Made by a program: the position numbers and the translations under genes | NCBI RefSeq assembly: GCF_000931445.1 | Contig: NZ_CP010849.1 | Span: 1,612,001-1,676,000 of the forward strand | DNA: 64,000 nt | From: Streptomyces cyaneogriseus subsp. noncyanogenus | Lineage (GTDB): Bacteria > Actinomycetota > Actinomycetes > Streptomycetales > Streptomycetaceae | Direction of reading: 5' to 3' | The notes under the pieces: model-generated | What the model was told of the DNA's origin: nothing | The model's input: the letters and a program-made list of their open reading frames with translations, nothing else | Databases searched by the model: none | Shown here: positions 59,001 through 64,000 of the stretch, piece by piece | How the letters are laid out: each line of letters starts with the position of its first letter | Position numbering within the stretch: position 1 is the first letter of the stretch

Positions 59001-60262
59001 TGGACTTCCTGAGCGCCCTCGGCGCCCGGACCGGCCTCGTCCGCCTGCGCGGGTGCGTAGTCGTCCGCGGCGTCGGCCGCCACCATCTCGCCGCCGGTGA
59101 CGGTGCCGGCCTCCTGCGGGACCTGCGCCACCGGCGCGGCGACGGCGGGCTCCATGGTCTCGGCACCCTGTCCGCCGTCGGCGGCGGGCGCGTCCGGCGC
59201 GACCGGGACGGTCTCCTGACCGGCCGTCACATCCTGCTCCGCGAGGGCGGCACCGGACGCGACGGCGTCCCCGGAGTGCGGCACCTGCCCGGCTTCCGCG
59301 AGCGGCGCGGCCGCGGCGCTCGGCTCACCAGCCTCGGTCTCGACGGCCATGGGCTCGACGGGCTCGGCAGGCTCGGCGGCCATGGCGGGCTCGACGGCCT
59401 GCGCGTCCGCGGCGACCGTGGCGTCGACAGCGACCTCGACGGCTTCCGCGGAGGCGGCGTCCGGCCGGTCCGCGCCGCCGTCGGCGTCCACGGCCTGCCC
59501 GGACGTGTCGCCCCCGGCGTCCGCCGCCTGCGCGTCCGTGTCACCGCCGCCGTCCACGGCCGGCGCTTCCCCGGTGCCGTCGGGGCCCGGGACGGGCGCG
59601 TCCGGCTCCTCGGCCGGCTGGGGCTGCGCGGCCTCGTCCGCCGGTACGAACGGCGTCGCCGCCGCAGGCTGGGCCGCCGCCGCGGCGGCGGCCTCGGTGG
59701 AGACGCGCGCCACGACGGCCTCGGCCGCACCGGCCGGCTCGGTGGCAGGGGCGGGCGCCGGAACAACCGTTTCGGCAGCCGACGCCCCGGATCTCACCTG
59801 GACCTGGGGACCCCAGGGCGCGGCAGCCCGGGGGGCGTCGTGGTGTTCGGGGTGGTCGGCCACGGGAGCGGGCTGCCGTACCGGCGCGTGAGCGGGGCCG
59901 CGGTCGGCGAGGGAGCGGACCGGGCTCGCGGAGGTGTCGGGGATCGGCGGGCCGAGGTGCAGGGGGCGGCGCGGAGCGGCCGAGGCCGGGTGCCGGACGG
60001 CGCTGAGGTCGACCGAGCCGCTGTCGCGGCCGGACATCTCGTGCGGGCCCGGCTCGTGCACGGCCTCGACCACCGGCTCCGGCGGGGGCGGCGGGACCTC
60101 GTTGCCCCAGGCGCCCTGGGCGCCCGGCAGCAGCAGGTCCTCGTCCTCGGCAGTGGTCTCGGAGAGGTAGGCGTACGCGTCGGGCGCGGGAACGCCCGGC
60201 TGCTCCACCGTGCCTGCGTTCTCCGGCAGCCCCTCGCCCGGGATCTGGCCGGTGTCGGTCAT
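56087..60262 (-). CDS. cobT: Fused BluB (5,6-dimethylbenzimidazole synthase) and CobT with a very long disordered N-terminus
   Basis: This 1391-residue protein has three parts. Residues 1 to about 810 are a Pro/Ala/Glu/Val-rich, acidic, low-complexity region. A nitroreductase-like BluB domain follows (about 821-1035, with ERRDIRNGFRGDPIP and APSVGHSQPWDF), which makes 5,6-dimethylbenzimidazole. The CobT domain (about 1046-1391) uses it with nicotinate mononucleotide; the catalytic Glu is E1359 in LRLGEGTGA. The ATG start has GAGGGG upstream and the frame is continuous. A domain fusion at this step would keep the lower ligand of cobalamin within one protein. Confidence 0.9.
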   Translation of the reverse strand: MTDTGQIPGEGLPENAGTVEQPGVPAPDAYAYLSETTAEDEDLLLPGAQGAWGNEVPPPPPEPVVEAVHEPGPHEMSGRDSGSVDLSAVRHPASAAPRRPLHLGPPIPDTSASPVRSLADRGPAHAPVRQPAPVADHPEHHDAPRAAAPWGPQVQVRSGASAAETVVPAPAPATEPAGAAEAVVARVSTEAAAAAAAQPAAATPFVPADEAAQPQPAEEPDAPVPGPDGTGEAPAVDGGGDTDAQAADAGGDTSGQAVDADGGADRPDAASAEAVEVAVDATVAADAQAVEPAMAAEPAEPVEPMAVETEAGEPSAAAAPLAEAGQVPHSGDAVASGAALAEQDVTAGQETVPVAPDAPAADGGQGAETMEPAVAAPVAQVPQEAGTVTGGEMVAADAADDYAPAQADEAGPGAEGAQEVQGVQDVQGVQEVQAPVEASAAEAAPEALPEDAPAVAEDGAAPEAAPPAEPVAPADAQGVVAPAPESAQDGPGSGDVPEAEEPGPAVEAADAAPAQESAEAVAPAVEAPGVMEAVQVPEAPQVPEETQAPVAAEGAEGVVPTAPVAADAQVSEAAPVPGPAGPAEGVAQVSEPAPVPEAGEPAPAPQEVVPEDAPPSDVPVPGPEGAEPAPVAAAPAESAAAAGHENVPHENTSYENVPYENAPHPHEVQEHGGQQPGGDGDSGRTGQDVGGPRYQQVPPSPEGQHTQPVPPAQGPQSFPPAQPGDAPQPAVDGQAPLAAAPQADPAESAVLTAPAAPADGGAPAPGPVPVPAPREADPELVQNADDLDTRAADQEDQEDSDVSTAAGAEARQSTGPAAPAYDDVEREAVLKVMRERRDIRNGFRGDPIPHEVLLRVLEAAHTAPSVGHSQPWDFVVIRSAETRRAMHELAMRQREAYAKSLPKGRAKQFKELKIEAILDTPVNIVVTADPTRGGRHTLGRHTQPQMAPYSAALAVENLWLAARAEGLGVGWVSFFDEREMVRTLGLPEHLEVIAYLCVGYVDAFPDEPELMQAGWSKRRPLSWVVHEETYGRRALPGEEPHDLLAETVAQIRPLDAKALGEAWERQKRMTKPAGALGMLEIISAQLCGLSRQCPPPIPEPAAVAVFAGDHGVHAQGVTAWPQEVTAQMVANFLGGGAVCNAFATQVGAEVCVVDVGVAADLPATPGLLPRKVRAGTADMTTGPAMTREEAKRAIEVGIETARDLVAAGNKALLTGEMGIANTTASAALISVFTGADPAEVTGRGTGINDETLARKTEVVRRAIELHQPDPADPVGVLAAVGGLEHAAMVGLLLGGASLRTPVILDGVSAGAAALVARAIAPEVLAACIAGHRSAEPGHVAALNKLGLRPLVDLDLRLGEGTGALLALPMVQSTARAMHEVATFDSAGVTEK
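58281..58335 (-). repeat. 15-bp repeat inside the BluB-CobT low-complexity region
   Basis: Four near-copies of a 15-bp unit (plus-strand TTCTCGTACGGGACG) start at 58281, 58296, 58311 and 58326, encoding repeated HENVP/YENVP/YENAP pentapeptides. Confidence 0.85.
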
Positions 60263-60686
60263 GCGTACCCCTCGCCCATCGGTTCCTGCTTCCACGGCCG
60301 GCTCACCCGGAACGGCGCAGCGACCGCCCCGCAGTGAAGAACGAGCGTGCGTGCCCAGCGGCACGAACGACTCGCCGGAAAAGACGACAAAGCCACTGAG
60401 TGGCATTGTCGCGGTCGTTCCTCCGTCACGACAGCGTGATCCGCGACGGTCCGCTGTGGACTGCGCCACGTTGCGCGCGCCCTGCGGTGGTGCCGTACCA
60501 CACCCCACCCAGAACGGGCGCGTTTTCGGGACATTGGCCGACGAAAGTTCGGGTGTCCCGGTGCGGTACAACGATCGGCCAGCCTACCGCGCGCGGTACG
60601 ACAACAGGATCACGGGGCGCGATCCGGCAGGCCCTCCCGGCGCCCGGCCCGCCCGGCCACCACGCACCCGCCAAGCCTTCCGGCGC
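60263..60686. other. 424-bp region upstream of the BluB-CobT gene
   Basis: It separates the cobL stop from the start of the BluB-CobT gene. I looked for cobalamin-riboswitch boxes on the minus strand and did not find the conserved core. The notable element is the palindrome at 60385-60411. No gene is supported here. Confidence 0.55.
60385..60411. promoter_or_regulatory. 27-bp near-perfect palindrome upstream of BluB-CobT
   Basis: Two 13-bp arms around a central G, with a single mismatched pair (A91/A105 counting from 60300), give the half-site CGACAA-x-GCCACT. The one-base centre favours a protein-binding site over an RNA hairpin. It is 122 bp upstream of the start codon. Confidence 0.5.
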
Positions 60687-61922
60687 TCAGCGACCGGGGG
60701 CACCGCCCTCGCGCCGCGGCAGCTCTCCGCTGAGCAGGAAGGCGACGCTGCGTTCCTTCTCCGTCCACGCCCGGGTGTCGAGGGCGACGGACTGGAGCAG
60801 GGCGCATTCGACGACGTAGCCGTGCTCCGTCAGGTCGCGGCCGACGAGTTCGGCGGCGTCGCGGGTGGCGGCGTGCGTGACGATGCGCTGCGGGCGGCGG
60901 TCGGCGACCGCGGAGACCACGGCCGCTCCCCCGCCGCCGACGCGGACGACATCGGGCTCGGGGAGGTCCTCCAGGACGTGCGGGGCGGTGCCGCAGACGG
61001 TCTGGAGCTGGACGCCGAAGCGGCGGGCGGTGGCCTCGGTGCGGGCGCAGGCGTCCGGGTCGCGGTCGACGGCGATGACGGCGGCGCCGCCGCGGGCGGC
61101 TTCGGTGGCGAACGCGCCGCTGCCGCAGCCGATGTCCCACACGAGGTCCCCGAGGCGCGGTCCGAGCCGGGCGAGTTGGGCCGTGCGCAGCAGGTCGGTC
61201 TCGCCCTCGCCGAGGTCGCCGCCGTAGGCGCCGGCCGGCAGCGACCAGCCGCGGGGTCCGGCGGCCGGGTCGCGGCCGGCGATCCAGCCCCCGCCGTCCG
61301 CCGCGACGCCGGGCCCGCTGGGTCCGCCGATGACGATGACGACGTTGGGGTCGCGCCAGGTGTGGTCGGCGGCCTTGTCGGAGGTGACGACGGTGACCCG
61401 CTCGTGGGTGGTGCCGAGTTCCTCGCAGATGACGAAGGTGCGGTGGACCTCGTCCAGCAGCAGGCCGAGTTCGGCGGGGCCGGCGCCCGGAGCGGTGAGG
61501 ACCGCCACCTTGGTGTGGGCGCGGCAGACGTTGACCGCGCGGCGCAGGGTGCGGGGGTGGGCGACGACGACTTGGGCGTCGTCCCAGGGCATGCCGGCCC
61601 GGGCGAAGGCGGTGGCCACGGAGGAGACGGCCGGGACGACCTCGACCTCCAGGCCGAACTCCGGTGCGCGCAGGGTCCGTACGACACCGAAGAAGCCGGG
61701 GTCGCCGTCGGCGAGCACGACCGCCGTGCCGCGGTGGGCGGCGATGCGGCGGGCGGCGAGGGCGACGCTGCCGAGGCGGATGCGTTCGGCGGCGGGCGGT
61801 ACCTCCGGCAGCGCGAGGTGGTGGGCGGCACCGGCCACGAGGGTGGCGGCGCCCAGCGCGGCGCGTGCCGCGGCGGTCAGCGGCGAACCGTCCCAGCCGA
61901 TCACCGTGACCCGGTCGGCCAT
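60687..61922 (-). CDS. cobL: Precorrin-6Y C5,15-methyltransferase (decarboxylating)
   Basis: This 411-residue protein is the CbiE/CbiT fusion (CobL). The N-terminal methyltransferase part begins VTVIGWDGSPLTAAAR and the C-terminal CbiT part, from about residue 215, has the SAM loop VWDIGCGSGAFATEA near residue 243. It methylates at C5 and C15 and decarboxylates in the aerobic cobalamin pathway. It is encoded upstream of the BluB-CobT gene on the same strand. Confidence 0.93.
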   Translation of the reverse strand: MADRVTVIGWDGSPLTAAARAALGAATLVAGAAHHLALPEVPPAAERIRLGSVALAARRIAAHRGTAVVLADGDPGFFGVVRTLRAPEFGLEVEVVPAVSSVATAFARAGMPWDDAQVVVAHPRTLRRAVNVCRAHTKVAVLTAPGAGPAELGLLLDEVHRTFVICEELGTTHERVTVVTSDKAADHTWRDPNVVIVIGGPSGPGVAADGGGWIAGRDPAAGPRGWSLPAGAYGGDLGEGETDLLRTAQLARLGPRLGDLVWDIGCGSGAFATEAARGGAAVIAVDRDPDACARTEATARRFGVQLQTVCGTAPHVLEDLPEPDVVRVGGGGAAVVSAVADRRPQRIVTHAATRDAAELVGRDLTEHGYVVECALLQSVALDTRAWTEKERSVAFLLSGELPRREGGAPGR

Positions 61923-62046
61923 CGTCGTCAGTCTCCAGGTGTTTTGCGCAGGTCGTTACGGGAGTCGCCCGCGGGGCGGGCTTGGTGAGGGTACCCGGTG
62001 GGGCTGAGGGAAACGGCGGTGGCGCCGCCCGCGGGTCCCGTCCCGG

Positions 62047-62682
62047 TCAGTTCCAGTCGGTGAAGGTGGTGAAACCGGTGTCGGCCGGATGCCCGCCCGC
62101 GCCTTCCAGGTCCTCGGGCAGCAGACTCCACACGATGAAGTCGGTGCGCACGTCGGTCCAGGTGCCGTCCTCGGCGCGGACGTGCGCTATGCAGGCGTTG
62201 CGCAGGACGCCCTCGCTGATGCAGCCGATCTTCTGGGCGACCTGCTGCGAGGCGGTGTTGTCGGCGGCCGTGCGCAGCTCGATGCGCTCGAACTTCTGGT
62301 CGCCGAAGAGCCATCGGGCGGTGGCGAGCGCCGCCTCCGAGGCGTAGCCCTCGCCACGAGCCCAGGGGGCGATGATGTACGACAGCTCGGTGGACCGCAC
62401 CCGCCAGTTGGTCCGGGTGAGCCGGATGACGCCGACCAGGCGCTGGGTGAGGAACTCGGTGACGGCCAGGTCGAGTCCGCGCCCGGCGGCGCGCCGGGCG
62501 GGGGCGCGCTCGGTGATCCAGTCGCGCGCGCCGTCCTCGGTGAAGGGCTGGGGCACGTCGGTCCAGGCGCCGACCTGCTCGTCGTTCATCATCGCGGCCA
62601 GGGCGGGGACGTCGTCCGTCTCCAGGGGGCGCAGCACCAACCGCTCCGTGCTGATGGAGATGCCGGGGAAGGTGCTCGTCAT
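62047..62682 (-). CDS. GNAT-family N-acetyltransferase (RimJ/RimL type)
   Basis: This 211-residue acetyltransferase starts ISTERLVLRPLETDD, has ARGEGYASEA near residue 110 as the acetyl-CoA loop and AADNTASQQVAQKIGC later, all typical of the RimJ/RimL subfamily. Its substrate is unknown. The ATG at 62682 is favoured over an upstream 20-codon extension. Confidence 0.88.
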   Translation of the reverse strand: MTSTFPGISISTERLVLRPLETDDVPALAAMMNDEQVGAWTDVPQPFTEDGARDWITERAPARRAAGRGLDLAVTEFLTQRLVGVIRLTRTNWRVRSTELSYIIAPWARGEGYASEAALATARWLFGDQKFERIELRTAADNTASQQVAQKIGCISEGVLRNACIAHVRAEDGTWTDVRTDFIVWSLLPEDLEGAGGHPADTGFTTFTDWN

Positions 62683-62766
62683 GCGCCGCTCCGTAACCTT
62701 GGGGACCTTCTGAGCCGTCAGGGCCTGCGAACTGCCCAGCATGCAGTATGAGAGCCCCGAACCGCA

Positions 62767-62838
62767 CCACGGGGTCCTCCCCCGTCGCCGGGGGCGGCGT
62801 GGGGGTGTCCCCGCCGTCGGGCGGAGGGGACCCCGTGG
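62767..62838 (-). terminator. Large stem-loop downstream of metQ
   Basis: Outer arms 62767-62779 and 62826-62838 form 13 base pairs (one G-T pair) 16 nt beyond the metQ stop, enclosing further GC-rich pairing. Confidence 0.65.
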
Positions 62839-62853
62839 GTGGCGGGAGGCGGA

Positions 62854-63681
62854 TCAGAAGGAGGCGACGACGGATCCGGCGTACTTGTCCTCGATGAACT
62901 TCTTCACCTCGGGGGAGGTGAGCAGCTTGGCGAGCTTGCGCACGCGCGGGTCGTCCTCGTTGCCCTCCTTGACCACGAGGAGGTTGACGTTCGGGTTGTT
63001 CTCGGCGGACTCCAGGACGAGGGCGTCCTCGGCCGGCTTGAGATCCGCCTCCAGGGCGTAGTTGCCGTTGATGACGGCGGCGTCGACGTCGCCCAGGGAG
63101 CGCGGGGTCTGGGCCGCCTCGAGCTCCTTGAACTTGAGGTTCTTGGGGTTCTTGACGATGTCGGCGGGGGTGGCCTCGGTGCCGACGCCGTCCTTGAGGG
63201 TGAGCAGGCCGTTGGCGGCGAGCAATTGCAGGGCGCGCGCCTCGGTCACGGTGTCGTTGGGGACGGCGATGGTCGCACCGTTCTTCAGGTCGCCGGGCTT
63301 GTCGGCCTTCTCGGAGTACAGGCCGAGCGGCTCCAGGTGCACCGAGGCGACGGACTTCAGGTGGGTGCCGTTCTTCTTGTTGAAGTCCGCCAGGTAGGGC
63401 TCGGTCTGGAAGTAGTTGGCGCCCACCGAGCCGTCCTCCGTCGCCGTGTTCGGCGTGACGTAGTCGGTGAACTCCTTGACCTCCAGGTCGAGGCCCTCCT
63501 TCTTCGCCAGGTTGTCCTTGACGTAGGTGAGGATCTCGGCGTGCGGGACGGGGGTCGCGGCGACGACCAGCGGTCCGGAGGTGTCGGAGGCGGAGTCCTT
63601 GTCCGAGCCGCAGGCGGTCAGCCCGAGGGTGAGGGCCGAGGCGGCGAGGACGGCGGTGGTGATCTTGGCGGTGTTACGCAC
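62854..63681 (-). CDS. metQ: Methionine ABC transporter substrate-binding lipoprotein
   Basis: This 275-residue NlpA/MetQ-family lipoprotein has a lipobox LTAC (C24) and the conserved TPVPHAEILTYVKDN and DYVTPNTATEDGSVGANYFQTEPYL segments. It should capture methionine outside the membrane for MetI/MetN. GTG start with GGAAAGG upstream. It is 80 bp after the permease gene. Confidence 0.93.
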   Translation of the reverse strand: MRNTAKITTAVLAASALTLGLTACGSDKDSASDTSGPLVVAATPVPHAEILTYVKDNLAKKEGLDLEVKEFTDYVTPNTATEDGSVGANYFQTEPYLADFNKKNGTHLKSVASVHLEPLGLYSEKADKPGDLKNGATIAVPNDTVTEARALQLLAANGLLTLKDGVGTEATPADIVKNPKNLKFKELEAAQTPRSLGDVDAAVINGNYALEADLKPAEDALVLESAENNPNVNLLVVKEGNEDDPRVRKLAKLLTSPEVKKFIEDKYAGSVVASF

Positions 63682-63761
63682 GAAAAGTGCCTTTCCTTGT
63701 GGGTGGTGCGACCCCGTGTCCACGGGTACGGCGGGACCGGGGAGTCTCGTGTCGGGCGCGG

Positions 63762-64000
63762 TTACGCGACCTTCTCGATGTCGGCCGCCGCGGGCTCCTT
63801 GGCCTTCAGCAGCCGCAGCTTGGGCGCGGGGCCCGAGCGGCCGCCGCGGCGGTGCAGGCTGCGGGCGGCGTAGTCGCCGGCGAACTGGATCACGGAGATG
63901 ACGACGGCGAGGACCGCGACGGTGATCCACATCAGGCCGGTCTCGAAGCGCTGGTAGCCGTAGCGGACGGCGAGGTCGCCGAGGCCGCCGCCGCCGACGG
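63762..64000 (-). CDS. metI: Methionine ABC transporter permease, C-terminal part (truncated by window edge)
   Basis: The last 78 codons are visible. The sequence GGGGLGDLAVRYGYQRF followed by the final transmembrane segment and a basic tail matches the MetI C-terminus. The remainder, and the expected metN ATPase, lie beyond the window. The frame ends at a TAA 80 bp before metQ. Confidence 0.92.
   Translation of the reverse strand, partial: VGGGGLGDLAVRYGYQRFETGLMWITVAVLAVVISVIQFAGDYAARSLHRRGGRSGPAPKLRLLKAKEPAAADIEKVA

Noticed and set aside
55823..60337. Plus-strand open frame of about 1500 codons opposite the BluB-CobT gene
   Set aside because: It is antisense to a well-supported gene, has Arg/Gly/Leu low-complexity content typical of high-GC shadow frames, and its start has no ribosome binding site.
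60263..60686. Possible cobalamin riboswitch before the BluB-CobT gene
   Set aside because: GCCACT occurs, but only as part of a palindrome; the other conserved B12-box segments were not found in order.

Overview
The window is a high-GC actinobacterial chromosome segment, almost certainly from a Streptomyces. Supporting evidence: strong G/C bias at third codon positions, many GTG starts, SsgB (a sporulation protein confined to morphologically complex actinomycetes), a phosphatidylinositol-mannoside lipid cluster and Tat-dependent lipoproteins. From memory the order matches the S. coelicolor region around relA (SCO1513) to ssgB (SCO1541) and beyond; this was not checked by alignment.

About 1-33.7 kb is housekeeping. 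After a regulator cut by the window edge come rpsD, rarA, a VKOR-family membrane oxidoreductase, hisS, a metallo-beta-lactamase hydrolase, a membrane-anchored cyclophilin, a DUF349 protein, relA (bifunctional Rel), apt, secF, secD, yajC, ruvB-ruvA-ruvC, yebC, pdxT, pdxS, a LemA-like membrane protein, pimA, a PatA-like acyltransferase, pgsA, a HIT protein and thrS. The order hisS to thrS is largely collinear with M. tuberculosis Rv2580c-Rv2614c, so this is an ancient actinobacterial block. Two plus-strand genes interrupt it between pgsA and the HIT gene: an EF-G-like GTPase with a degenerate G4 motif and an unrecognised 553-residue membrane protein.

About 33.8-41.7 kb is an accessory module between two near-identical tRNA-Val(CAC) genes: an SRPBCC protein, a Tat-exported protein of the YetA/exo-rhamnogalacturonan-lyase type, a YesL-like protein, two ABC sugar permeases and a Tat-lipoprotein binding protein, headed by overlapping dyads that look like LacI-family operators. 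It has no ATPase, regulator or integrase gene. The likely role is extracellular cleavage of a pectin-type polysaccharide and import of the products.

About 42-49 kb holds a PGPGW membrane protein, ssgB, a CGNR zinc-finger protein, a 50-codon membrane protein, a thioredoxin-fold protein, a tandem GNAT protein and pabB-pabC (p-aminobenzoate synthesis). It is followed by a tRNA array Gly-Cys-Val-Val-Val with a recognisable promoter and terminator.

About 49.7-64 kb holds a zinc-ribbon protein, a phosphotransferase-fold protein, a membrane Ser/Thr kinase, a SpoU methyltransferase and tetrapyrrole genes: a CysG-like protein, a 1391-residue protein with a long disordered N-terminus fused to BluB and CobT, and cobL. 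A GNAT protein and metQ-metI close the window, metI being cut by the edge.

No prophage, transposase, CRISPR array or recognisable defence system was seen. The least explained items are the BluB-CobT megaprotein and the palindrome upstream of it, the EF-G-like protein, the tRNA-bounded carbohydrate module, the 553-residue membrane protein and the 50-codon membrane protein.
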